This document shows positions 35,140 to 46,748 of a stretch of 64,000 nt of DNA, piece after piece. The translations under genes were made by a program, and so were the position numbers. The number at the start of each line of letters is the position of its first letter. The stretch's first letter is position 1. The notes under the pieces are model-generated. The model did no database searches and was not told the origin of the DNA. It saw only the letters and a list, made by a program, of their open reading frames with translations. The stretch is from Archegozetes longisetosus. Its lineage: Eukaryota; Arthropoda; Arachnida; Sarcoptiformes; Trhypochthoniidae. The DNA lies in NCBI GenBank assembly GCA_018873245.2, contig JAEMBT020000003.1:1913843-1977842 (forward strand), written 5' to 3'.

Positions 35140-36138
35140 AACAGCAAGTTTTTTGAATTAAATGTCAGAAAATACGTATCGAAACGATTATGTGACACTT
35201 ATCTGATTAAATATTAAAAATAAAGAATAAAATAGTAATTGAAGTGTAATTAAACACATTAATCAATTACTTTTCCAAAAGTAACTGAAAAATGTAACCA
35301 ATTACATAATTCCTTACTATTTTGAAGTAGCTTGTAATTTAATTAATTACTTTTCAAAAATAATTTGACAATCGTTATTGTAATTATATATAGTATAAGA
35401 GAACTTAAAATTTATTTCGTGTTCTATGTATACAAAAAATTTATGAAATTGTAAAATTCATATGACATGGTTTATATAGAGAGCTTAAAATCTTTGCACA
35501 TATAAACTAATCAGTCAATAGTCACACCATTATAGACTTTTACGCAGGAAATGCATCAGCAATAGTTACCTTATAGTTTATTCTTTGTGACAGTCATGAT
35601 TGTCTCTTTGTTTTATCATACATTTCATTATTGAACTTATATACAACTTGTACTACAAATCGACCCTTAATTTGCATATGAATCTTATCGATACATGTCA
35701 TAGATTTTTCTACAAACTTCTTATGATACGTGTACTAAATTTATACATAAGAGAAATGCTTAACAATGTTTTGAGAGGCAGATCAGTGTTAACTCTCATG
35801 TTTTTCACAACTCTTGCTTACATCGCACTTACTTTACTTTGTGCGCAGGTATTAATATAAATGTGTAATGTTTAATAAAGATTTTTATATTGAATACCTT
35901 AAAGTTATTCAATCAACAGTTGTGTGCTAATTGGAGGCTGAGCTCGCATTTAAGCTATATTATTCTCATAATAAGTATCGGACCTATCAGTTCTAAGCGT
36001 TTGAAACTGTCCTACTATTCACCCGTCACACTTTATAACTGAAAAGGTTTATAGTTTGTCTGAATTTTCAGCCACTATTTTAACCGTTGGTATAAGCTGT
36101 CAATATCGAAGGCTTGTGTTATGTTTGATATAGGAATA
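35140..36138. other. AT-rich stretch, no recognisable gene
   Basis: An 86-codon hydrophobic frame at 35600-35860 has no recognised domain and is more likely chance than a membrane protein. Confidence 0.3.
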
Positions 36139-36146
36139 GTGACGTA

Positions 36147-36634
36147 GCGTGTCGCGACAAAAGTTAGCGGACAGATGTTCGCGCGATATAAGTTCATGGA
36201 CATATGTTCCTTGGCTAAATATTTATTGATTAAGAATACTGGTAATCCAATTATTTTTCATAATTTATAAGAGATCCATATTATAACCTCCACCTCCAGG
36301 AAAATGATTTATCGTGATTATGCTAAACGTATCAAAAATATTGTTGAAGAATACGGCAATATTAATGTATTGAATTACTTGCGAGGAATTGCTCATAACA
36401 TTAGTTTATAAGTTTAATTATGTATATATCCATTTTATAATTTCAAATTTTTGGTAACCTATCGAGTTATATCTTATATTGTTTGAGATAAAACTTATGT
36501 AAATAGCACATTCTGTATCTCATATTTTACTTACAAACAATGCAAGCTCTTGCCCGCGAACATTTTTACTTGCGAACTTTTCACTTGCAAGCATTTGTCT
36601 GCAAAATTTGTCCGCGAACATTTGTCGGTGAACC
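36147..36634. mobile_element. hAT-type element with GTGACGTA duplication and subterminal repeats
   Basis: GTGACGTA is repeated exactly at 36139-36146 and 36635-36642. The ends share GACAAA(A/T)GTT(A/C)GCGGACA, and the right side repeats variants of ACAAATGTTCGCGG three or four times. A 35-codon ATG frame near 36304 has no recognised domain. Confidence 0.75.
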
Positions 36635-37008
36635 GTGACGTAGTAAACCCCTAATTCGCAAGTTTTGCTGCAGCATACGATGAGTGAAAAGCAAACCTCT
36701 CGCTAGAACTTGGCCTGAAGGAAAGCGCTGAAATGTTACTGTAATGTATACGAAAATACTGGCGTATTTGGGATTATATCTGAAAAATTTTAGGTGTAGT
36801 TAGCTTAAGATTAATTAAAAACTAGTTAAATTGAATTTTAAAAATTAACTGCGCTATTCAATATCCAGAAATTTCTGAGGAACATCTAAAATTTTTCTAA
36901 TGTGACGCGAACCTAGGATTTTTAATAAAATTTCAAAGTTCAAATGGCAGTTTTTTCAGTTAAGGTTCTATTAAAGGGTTAAAAGTTTAAATTTTGTAAA
37001 TATAAATT

Positions 37009-37558
37009 TAGTGCTTCGCACGAATCGAGTCAAATCGATTTGAGCGATTTCACAAATAGTCAAACTTTCGAGTATAAACCTCTAAAAGATTTGACTCGAA
37101 CTCAGTCGACTCGATTCCAAATAGAGTCCGGATAGGACTCAAATAGATTTAAGAGAATTTATATTATGTGAAAATGTTTAAAAATCTTTTAATACTTTAT
37201 AGAAAGTTTTGGAGAATTCTAGAAAATTCTAGAACCCCATATAATATTCTAGAATTTTCTACAACGCACTAAAAGCCTATGAGTTATTCTGAAAATTTCA
37301 AGAATATTCTATAATGTCATAGAAAATTTAGTAACTATGTAGAAAACGAACTTTGGTATAAAGGGGATCCACTATGCAAATTTAAAAAGCAACTTAAAAA
37401 TTTAATTCATTGATTAATTGCAGTAAATTTGAGTCTTCGGGTAAGCTTGAGAGGGTTCAAAATCAAATTGCAGTTGAACAGATTTGAGTTGAATGGAGAG
37501 TCAACTCGAATTCAAATCTGCTTCGATTCGACTCAAACTCGATTTGTGCTGAGCGCTA
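37009..37558. mobile_element. TIR element with AATCGAGT-rich ends
   Basis: Left TAGTGCTTCGCACGAATCGA and right (complement) TAGCGCTCAGCACAAATCGA form about 30-base inverted ends. The interior is full of TTCTAGAA motifs near 37210-37330. It resembles a hAT MITE by its TAGTGC/TAGCGC start, but the 8-base flanks do not match. Confidence 0.55.
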
Positions 37559-37945
37559 CCTAAACATAATCGAAATAAATTTAGTAACATCGATTAAGAT
37601 GGCTAATGATTACATTAGGGAGAATTTTTAATGTTATGGATAATTTATGCACAAGTGATCTAATTATAATGAATATAAATTTACTTGAAGTAGAATCAAA
37701 TGCAAGATTTTTTTCATATCCTGCTCTGAATATTGTGATATTGTTTAAAATGATATTATGATATTTTATTTAATGCTGCAAAACCAGACAAAAGGTATAA
37801 GTTTTGACATAGATGAGTAAGGTGCAAATCATTTTTAAAAATTAATTGCACACAAAAGCTTGAATGCGTGAAAATTAATATTGAGGTAAAATTAAGTCTT
37901 TAAAAATCTATGAGAAATCTTTACTTTTATGTCCTGCATCATTAG

Positions 37946-38028
37946 CGATCACTGTTTTCAGGTTTTATTTTATGCTAAAATCAGCGAATTTTTCGGGCTT
38001 ATAAAATCAGGTTTTATTTAACCACTAA
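37946..38028. repeat. Fragment of the hAT MITE seen at 32794-33220
   Basis: Reads GATCACTGTTTTCAGGTTTTATTTTATGC and onward in reverse orientation relative to the full copy. It is cut off after the GTTTTATTTAACCACTAA segment. Confidence 0.65.
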
Positions 38029-38277
38029 CGTAGCAGAAAAGAGAACATTAGCAAAATAAAGGGTAGTCTAAAATTGAACTAATAGGAAAAAGAGATCTCG
38101 AATTAGAAAAAGATTATGGTGTTTTATTTGAAAGTTTAATGTAATTATCGGTAGATAAAAGTACGAAGATATAGATTAATTGTAAAGCAAACTTCTAGCC
38201 TTCAACTTTGAATTGAAGCTTACACAAGCTTTCAAATAGTTAAGCTTGAATTTTCCTAAAACGTTGATCTATTAATA

Positions 38278-38655
38278 CCAGGTCGTTCAGAAAGTTTTAA
38301 AGTGCAAGCGTCTTATCAAAGAAAAATTGATCTCGAGTCGGTCATTGAATTAGTTATTATTTCAAACCTAAAACCTATTATTTTCATCAACGTCGAATTA
38401 ATAGTTTTTATTTTTTTAACAATTTGAACTTCGACTCAACAATTTTCCGAACATACTCTCGACTGAGATCCATTAAAATATTTGGAAAGTTATGTTGAGT
38501 TGAAGTTTAAATTGTTAAAAAATAAAAACTATTAATTCGACGTTGATGAAAATAATAGGTTTTAGGTTTGAAATAATAACTAATTCAATGACCGACTCGA
38601 GATCAATTTTTCTTTGATAAGACGCTTGCACTTTAAAACTTTCTGAACGACCTGG
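38278..38655. mobile_element. Near-perfect palindromic mariner MITE with TA duplication
   Basis: Two arms of about 175 bases are almost perfectly complementary, starting CCAGGTCGTTCAGAAAGTTTTAAAGTGC, with a loop of about 30 bases around 38455-38490. TA lies at 38276-38277 and 38656-38657. The end sequence is typical of mariner elements. No coding capacity. Confidence 0.85.
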
Positions 38656-38934
38656 TATTAGCTATTCTGAGTACTTAAGCATTGACAGATTTATAAATAA
38701 TTAGATCATTAGCTGAAAGACAGCATAAGTGATTATTTCTATCTCTTTAGCTTATCGAATTAATTCGTTCAATCATAATATGTATATTAAGAACATTATT
38801 TAGATACAATTTTTCTTGAGTTCTTTTACATTTTGAATAAAACATGAGTTCTCTTTCGTTTCGGATAAAAATAGGTAATGAATTAGACCCTAATAAAAAA
38901 AACAAAAAAATTATCACAGAATTTCAACCTAGTT

Positions 38935-39480
38935 TTTTTACCTAATTTAATGTCATTTCTGATATACTTTACTATGAAATTCTCTTTCCATAAATCGGGA
39001 ACATCTGTAAAATCATGTATACACTCAAATACAATAATCAAACCTCTAATTTCTCTTCTTAATTGGAGGGATTCTAGATTAAGATATTATAATATCTGTT
39101 GGTAAGTCATATTAAATATACTATTTTTGAAACAAATAGATTTAGTTATGTGTCTCTGAACTGATTCAATTTATCGACCTGTGTACTACTCGGAACCCAA
39201 CTTATGTTTTCATATTCCAGAAGAGATAATGCATATATTTTATAAAGTCTTAGAAGAACAATATAATTTTCAAACGTACAAAATCTCAGAAAATTCCATT
39301 ACTTCATACAAGAATTGAATACTCTATCGCCTTGTTCGTTAAAACTTAAATTTTCATTAATTATAATACCTAAATGCTTATGAGAACACTTTTTTTGGGA
39401 TGGACTCATTATTAATAACAAAATCTTCAATATCAATATTTTTTCTGAGTATGACTCTCATGTGAACTCTAATTCTTCTT
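38935..39480 (-). pseudogene. Non-LTR retrotransposon (LINE) reverse transcriptase C-terminal relic
   Basis: On the minus strand, in changing frames, I read KHLGIIINENLSFNEQGDRV, LLRLYKIYALSLLEYEN, SWVPSSTQVDKL and LNLESLQLRREIRGLII. These match the order of conserved segments after the RT catalytic core in jockey/CR1-type LINEs (the K-LG-I start, the RPILEY-x-W segment, the LxLxSLExRR segment). Several stops and shifts; no endonuclease or 5' part. A dead 5'-truncated copy. Confidence 0.6.
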
Positions 39481-40240
39481 GTAAACAATTTAATTATTGC
39501 AGTTTATAACATTCATTTTATTTCAGCATCTAAAAGCAAGCATATTTTATAGAACATTAATCAAGAGCAGGTTTTCGTGATTAGAATGCTTTATCTGAGA
39601 ATTTGCTTAAAATATATTTAAATAAAGAGTTTGTGTTCAATAAGTTTATTGATTGGAATCCTGATGACTTAAGAAATAGAATTAGGAAAACTTAAATATA
39701 TTTTTGGGGATTCTGATAATAAAAGTTATTAAGCTCTTGGTCATCGTTTGAGAATTTTTTATTTGTTGTGAGACTTAAATATGATTTCACTCGATTTAAT
39801 TGAGCAAACCTCTTGTTTTAGCCTTTCAAATTACATTTTAACGGTTTTTCATTTGTATATTTAATACTAATATGTTTTAAAATTATTCTCGTGAAATATT
39901 TCTGATCACATTCATCAAGATAGCTCTTAAATTGTCCATAGCCTAAATATTTTATCTTTATTTTAAGAAGCGAATTTGATCAAAATTTTGATTATATTCA
40001 TCATAATAATGATTAAATGGCTATCTTCAGAATTAATAAATAATTCTGTTTTGAATGATTATTTTGTTTGAATGTTTCGATACACCTTTCAAGATTACAC
40101 TTGAGTTTCTTTACATCTGAGTGAATTAACAATTGGATCAAACATTAATGAAAAATTTTCGTTTTTTATTAATTAAAAGATATCTTTTCGAATTTTTTCA
40201 GAAAAGCTTAGGTTACATTTAGATCTTACACAGATTTATA

Positions 40241-40751
40241 AGGGTGATGCATAATTTACAAAATGTTTAATAACTTTAATCTATTATATAATTGCCATCA
40301 TTTTCGATGACTGTCGACCATCTTTCGCGCAAAAGTCGCGGATCAGACTCAACCAGTGATGCCAGAACATCATTGTCCAACTCTGAGGGCCGACCAGATC
40401 TCGGGTGGTCTTTCAGATTACTCACCTGATCTGAATCTGGCGAACCATTCCTGACATTGGCGGACACTAATGACATCACCATAAATTGAACAAATGTTTT
40501 TGGTGGCCACCATAACGTTACTGCCCTGATGGAACTCATAGAGCATACAATGCCTATAATGTGTCTCATCTGAAGACATGGCAGATATCAATAAATTTGA
40601 ATAATTTCAAATTACTTTGAATTCACAATTGAAGCTAATTAATGGATGTATTGAACTGCAAATCGAATCGAATTGTAAACAGATGCAAAAGTGTTTGTTA
40701 AACTGTTTAAAAGTAACGTGTCTATAAACGCGGATATTTATGCATCACCCT
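40241..40751 (-). mobile_element. Mariner internal-deletion derivative with TIRs and TA flanks
   Basis: The ends AGGGTGATGCATAA are inverted at 40241 and 40751 and flanked by TA. The minus strand (40569-40276) joins an N-terminal transposase part (DHPRSGRPSELDNDVLASLV) directly to the extreme C-terminus (ERWSTVIENDGNYIID). The whole catalytic domain is missing. Confidence 0.78.
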
Positions 40752-42508
40752 TATATTTCTTAATAAATTTATGAATATCAAAATATCATTAGATGAATTA
40801 TTTCTCAAGAATCTAATGTTTCGATATATTTCCAATCAAATGATAGGATGCATTATAAAGAGTTGATTTAATTGTTGAAAATTATATTCAGATTATATCG
40901 CAGATTATTTGCCCAAGATTATAGGTCAAAAGTTTATTGCATTGTAGGCAGACCTCGAAAAATTCTTGTTCAGACAATTCGTCATATTTATTTCTAGACT
41001 CAATAAATAGATGAATTAGTGAGAAATATCAAGATTTGACTTCGATGCCTCATCACAATGTCAAATAATGAAAAATACTGTCTTTTAAACTATCATTAAA
41101 GCTATTTAGTTTTATTTATTTTAGTTCATATTTTATTATAGTAATTATATAAGAGATGATAAAGTCAGCCATGAAGCTAAGAGTCATAAAGTTAAAAATA
41201 TATGTTTCATACTAATAAACTATTTTGACGAGTCAGTAATATTTCGTAGAATATGAATTAATAATAACAATACCGAACCCTGCCTTAGATTATCGATCTC
41301 TAGATGCACCTTTCGTTTCTGTTGTAGACTGATTCTTATACAAAATTAAATTTTAAGATACAATCTAATTGAATCATACTTTTGGTGTAGAAATTGGAAA
41401 CATTGTTCAATTAAGGCACAGTATGGCTGGAGAAAAGGGGCTTTGGAGAACAAAAACAGTCATCGACTGTTAGGTTTGGTTAAGTGAAGGATCGTCAAAA
41501 ATAGATCAAAATTAACAGTAAAATATTATTTCCTTTTATAATAGAACAAAATAAAAATATCCTTTCTTTGAAACTATTACTAGATATCAAATGAATTTTT
41601 AACTTATTTTTTGAAACAACGAATATATTTTTTCTTGCTTTCTCCTTATCTGTCTTATCTATTCCCCTTTGTTTCTCTCAATCAATCTTCATATTATTCA
41701 AAATGAATATTGATAATTGTATATTCACTGTTATGCTTATTAACATTATAGTTAGCTATAATAGCTCAGAATAGTCAATAATTTTTCATATTAATGAAAA
41801 CAGTTTTCTTTGTTAAAAGAAACAACAAAAAATTTATGCTATTCAATTCATCATTGAGAAAGGTATTAAAAAGCTTTACATATTCTAGCTCCGATTATGA
41901 CAACTTGGATAGAGTTGAACCTTGATCTTATAGTAGATTTTAAAGATCTGTCTGCTTCTGTGTGGTCAATAATGTCGAAGTTCGGTCTATGTGAACTCAA
42001 TTTCAGCAAAACCGCAATTATAATTTTATACCGTTACAGTTCGAGCTCTAAAATCAGAAAGAATAACTAGAGCTAGAAATACTTACCTATCTAAAGTTGT
42101 CAAGTCAAAATTAATAATATTCGCAATAATACTAATATTTATTTGATTTCAATCTTATTTTATTAGGAAAATACGAGAAAAATTGAATTAAAATCGAATG
42201 AATATCACATCAGTTAAATAGTTTATGATACAGAACAACATTTGATTGAGTTTCCCTGATACGAGCATATTAGAAGTTTTAAAGATCTATAAAATTCATT
42301 AAACAATTTTACATTTTTTACACTTTTCAACATTCTTTAAATGGCTTAGTGATGCTATGATAAGAATACCTCCGCCAAAGGACTCTCTGTACTATCACCT
42401 CCAAAAGTCTTTGTTAAACTCTGCGCTAAAAATTAAAGGAAAGAGATATTAAAATAAAGCTTTAATTTTTAACTTTAAAATGAGTTAGTCAGAAATATAT
42501 ATATATAT
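40752..42508. other. AT-rich stretch without a recognisable gene
   Basis: No frame with a domain, no repeat pair and no RNA gene supported. A short AT dinucleotide run ends at about 42510. Confidence 0.35.
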
Positions 42509-42510
42509 AT

Positions 42511-43028
42511 GGGTCACCCACCAATCCAATACTGATATCGAATTAAAGCCTATGAAGAGTAGAATTGAAAGAAAAATAATTTTTCAAAAATATGAAGGCT
42601 GAGAGGAGAAACGAATTTTTAAATGTATTTAATATTAATAATTATTAATTACATTCAGAAAGCCCGTTAGCATTACCCACAGAACACCATGTGGAGGTGA
42701 CCCTCTGCATAAGTCTCCAGCGCGGGCTTTATTTGAGAGGGTAACACCCGAAACTCCCCGCTATGGTGGCGTAGCCATTATCAGAAGAAAATCTTTTTGC
42801 TGGTTTCTATATTCAATTCTTCAAAATACTTTATATTTTACTTTATAGTATCTATCAAGGTTTGCTTAATCTTAAAAAATGGTCAAGACGTCGATTTTTT
42901 AATGTTTTGGCGTCAATCTTCAAAAAATCATATCTCCTCTCAGCCATCGTATTTTTGAAAAATTCTGCTTGCTTTCAATTCTACTCTTCATAAGCTTTAA
43001 CTTGATACCCGTATTGGCTGGTGGGCGA
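42511..43028. mobile_element. TIR element with a GC-rich module in its centre
   Basis: The ends are complementary over about 110 bases (CACCCACCAATCCAATACTG at left; CCACCAGCCAATACGGGTAT on the complement at right; shared GAAGAGTAGAATTGAAAG). The centre at 42661-42782 is GC-rich and partly shared with 54558-54597, including CCAGCGCGGGCTTTATTTG. Confidence 0.65.
42661..42782. repeat. GC-rich module shared with 54.5 kb
   Basis: Opens AGCCCGTTAG and contains GACCCTCTGCATAAGTCTCC and AGCGCGGGCTTTATTTG; the second half of this is repeated at 54558-54597. The AGCCCG and CGGGCT parts could pair. Nature unknown. Confidence 0.5.
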
Positions 43029-44858
43029 TTAGACGAAATCTAACTCCTTTTAAAGTATCGAATAGCACGCATTCATAAAATAGTTTTATTGATGCATTCC
43101 CTCAAAATTTTGACATTAAGTTTTCGCGAAATTTGAATCTTTACAAACACTTTTGGATGTGATAGTACATAACTTTTTGGTATAACTTTTTAAACTACAA
43201 AATAGATCTGAAAAATAAACTTGAAATAAAATATGATCTGTATTTAACACATTATCGCATCAAACAATGTAAACATTAAACATATTGATAAAATTGTTAA
43301 AGCTTAACACAAAATATAAAATTTTATAAAGATATTAAAGTTTTTAAGCTTTCACAAAATAATAGGAAACTGGTCTAAAGTTTTCTAATATTTACGTTCG
43401 CATATCAATAGCAATAGATTATAAATTAATGTCGTATAAAGAAAATTTCTTGAAAGTTTCTCAAGAAGTTTCTAGAAATATTTTTCCCTAAAAGAAAGTT
43501 TCTGGAAAATTTCAAATACTATTCTAATTGCATCCTAGTTTTATTAATACCTAATTTTAGCAAATAAACATTTATGATTATACATTTTCTTACTTATCCT
43601 TATTTGACTAAATTTTTATTAGAAAACTATTCTAATCTCATTATGTATACCTGACTAAGGCTAATCTAATTCAAAATTCTTTCTCATACAGGTATTTGGA
43701 TTATAGGATAAAGATTTTGATGCAGTGATGAGTTGTCATAATCGTGATCGAACTGTATTATCAAATCTAAAAGTTGAGTACTTAAAGTGTGTACTTTTCT
43801 ACATGAAAAACATTTTGATTGGGAGCTGTACTCAATTTAAATATAACATTATGTTTCATATCATTCACAGGGATACGAATATGTTGAATGTGTACAAATC
43901 AAATTCCAACTGTTTATCTGAACAGCATGTTTAGTCTATACACTTGAGTAATTAAAGTGATACACAGTCACGTATATTTTAAAGTAAAAATATACAACTT
44001 TTCGATTCAGTAGCACCTATAAACCCATTTTAATTGTTAATAGGAATAGATTCAAATGCAAGATTTAAAATTTTTATAACATTTTAAATTGACAAAATCT
44101 AATAATTTTTATGATTAGTAACTTGAAAATTGCTATAGCATCGAGTAATAGTTTAAAACAATATTTTTAAATACTATCGAATTTTCTATTTAATTGTTTT
44201 AATTGAGTTAAAAGAGAGTCTTATATTATTGTTTCAAGTGTGAGAAATTCTAGATTTTCTTATTATCGAGCTACAAACAGAAAAAAATTTTATAGTTTCT
44301 ACAGATTTCTATAAAAAATTTAATTGAAGTGATCCTTAGAGAGCATTGTACTAACAAAATAAAACGAAATTCCTTTTTATGAGGAGTGAAAATAGCGCTT
44401 TTTAAAACACATTTCAGCGTAATTTATGAATGAACCAGAGAAAAATGCTTTATATACTAATGTTCTTAAGTAATTTAAAAGCATCTTCTTTCCAAAAACA
44501 CTTTAAATTGAAAATTAATTTAAGTAATTATTGGATTAATCAATTATTTGATACTCAAATATCTTTAGGAGATCTTAAGTATTAAGTCATATATTGAATA
44601 TAATTTGTCACACTTAAAGCACTTTAGTTGTAACCTGAATAAAATAGTTATTATTTTATTTTCGTTAAAATCCAGAAATGAAAAGCAAAAACAAGAATTA
44701 GATTGACTTAAGATTGTTATTCGATTCCAAAACATCTATTTTAGCTTTGATTCAACAGTTAGACAAGACTTCACCAAAGGAACTAATGGAGCGATCGTGA
44801 GTTTTCCCGACTATTTCTCAATTTATTAATTAATTTTGTCACAGAAGCTATCAGAAGG
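43029..44858. other. AT-rich stretch without a recognisable gene
   Basis: Near 43440-43530 there are TTTCTAGAAA-type motifs like those in the hAT MITE family of 20 and 24 kb, probably a worn fragment. Otherwise nothing supported. Confidence 0.35.
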
Positions 44859-45305
44859 ATGGCTCATTTGGACAAACATTATGACATATGTGATTCGAGC
44901 TATAAACAAATTGATTCGTCAGCTGAGACATTGATTTCTTTAGCAGAAGGAAAGACACACGAGGCCTGTACTGGGATCACGTATCAAAAGCCTAAAGAGT
45001 TACTCATGAGAATAGTTGAGAGCAAGTACTTCAATGAAGAAAAGACTCCAACAACCACTATATGTACTATTAATATAGAAAATCGATCCTTCGATAGCGA
45101 AAACAGTAGTGATAGATTTCGTGAAAATTCGAATAGAAGCTTTATAAAGCGTACAGTTCAGATATCGAGTCGTGATATTGGAAAAGTTATTGGACGTGTA
45201 GGCTGGACAATAAGAGAACTAAAATCAAAAAGTGATTCTCGAATTAGTGTTAATAGAAGTTCAAACTGTATTCACAAGTTATTTCAAAACAAAGAAATAG
45301 TTTGA
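44859..45305 (+). CDS. KH-domain protein, possibly partial
   Basis: A 148-residue frame ends in a single KH (RNA-binding) domain at about residues 98-138. It contains VQISSRDIGKVIGRVGWTIR with the GxxG loop as GRVG, followed by ELKSKSDSRISV. The first 95 residues are hydrophilic and have no recognised domain. A CAG acceptor-like site lies 17 bases before the ATG and a GTGAGT donor-like site at about 44796. That makes a short 5' intron plausible, but neither open upstream frame joins in phase. The KH sequence is closest in feel to Tudor-KH or other type I KH proteins. It could be a small gene, a truncated duplicate or a retained exon. Confidence 0.5.
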   Translation: MAHLDKHYDICDSSYKQIDSSAETLISLAEGKTHEACTGITYQKPKELLMRIVESKYFNEEKTPTTTICTINIENRSFDSENSSDRFRENSNRSFIKRTVQISSRDIGKVIGRVGWTIRELKSKSDSRISVNRSSNCIHKLFQNKEIV

Positions 45306-45892
45306 TTTCAAAATGACATTTCAAAATGAATATAATATATTAATGGTTGAACTTTTAGCCTTAATGGTTTCTTAATTAACCAACTTTAAATAACGATCTT
45401 TCAACTGATGTCCCAAACAGTTTTTTAAACTGAAATAAATCTAACTTTAAACTCATGCCTTTATTCTCCTTAATCGGTACAAAAACTTTAGTTAAACTGA
45501 TCTCTTTAAAATACAGGAAAATAATCTTGTTTGCTCGTGAATTTTTTGGTGATCTTTCTCTAGAAATTTTTTTGTGTATGTAGCTCAATGATAATCAGAG
45601 TACTCATTAATTTTTCTCAAATAATCTCAAATGAAATCAAAAATAATTTCGAAAATAATTTTAAAATTTGCAAAATTCATGAAAAATTTTAAATCGGGAA
45701 ATTTTGATCAATTTTCAGTCAAGATATCCTGTAGACGTTTTTATAAGTGAGCAAGGCTTACATCTTAAATCTTACAAAGCCTATAATAATGAGTTTAGTT
45801 TACAATGTAAAATCACTAGCAAAAATCTGTTTCACAAATATTAAGACTTCATTTAGATGAAAAATTTCAATTATATGGGCAAATAGTGAAGC
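45306..45892. other. AT-rich stretch downstream of the KH frame
   Basis: Nothing supported. A minus-strand frame at 45376-45588 has no recognised domain. Confidence 0.3.
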
Positions 45893-45896
45893 TTAA

Positions 45897-46334
45897 CCCT
45901 TCACAACATTTTAACTTCCAAAAACTTAGAATTAACTGTGGGGTAAAATGTTACCCCACATTTTCCCTCTTTTATATCAGTTTTGAGTTCTAATGCATTT
46001 TGATCCCATGTTTTCCAAGTTTTAATTTACTCATTAATTAATTTCTGGTTATTATCCGTTACAGCGTCATCAGTGGTTCACCACTTTTCGCACTGCTGGT
46101 GGCGATATCACAGCACTGATATGTTAGAAAAAATTTCTGTCCTTAGAAAGGCATGTTGCAGAAAAATATATTTTAAAAATAAAGTTATAAGTCAATATAA
46201 ATCAAGTCTTTCTCATTAAAAGTCAGATATATAACTGAGGAATACCAAAATTCTCAAGAAATTCCGACATTTGGCCGATTTTAGTGAGATTTTTAAATAA
46301 ATCTTGAGAACATTCTACCCACAGCTGTGAAGGG
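45897..46334. mobile_element. piggyBac-like MITE, copy 2 (intact ends)
   Basis: Flanked by TTAA at 45893-45896 and 46335-46338. Ends CCCTTCACAAC and GCTGTGAAGGG are inverted. Interior matches 32245-32701. TTAA duplication plus CCCTT ends is the piggyBac signature. 438 bases, no coding capacity. Confidence 0.85.
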
Positions 46335-46748
46335 TTAACACGTTATAGCCTTTATGATAATCCAGTTCAGATACAAAAATAGACATTCAAATTCTAGGGG
46401 ATATATAGCAGAAGAATATTAAGCTTTTTAAAAAGATTTTGATAATCCAGACCAACAATCTTTTTAAAATAATCAAATATATTGCCACTAACTCATAAAA
46501 TCAAACTCATATACAGTTATAAAAGTAACTAAAATGTTTGAAATAACAAAATAAAACAAGCAATTCGAGAGTAGTATTAGGTTACATTATGATGTATTAT
46601 GTGACAAAGACCATGTAAAATAAAATAATTTTACAAACTTTTCGAATAATTTAACGATATGTCAAATAAAGTTGAGTATTATAACACACTTTATCAAAAA
46701 AAGTTATTAATTTATTAAATAATTAGACCTAAGTTTCGTCAAGTTAAA

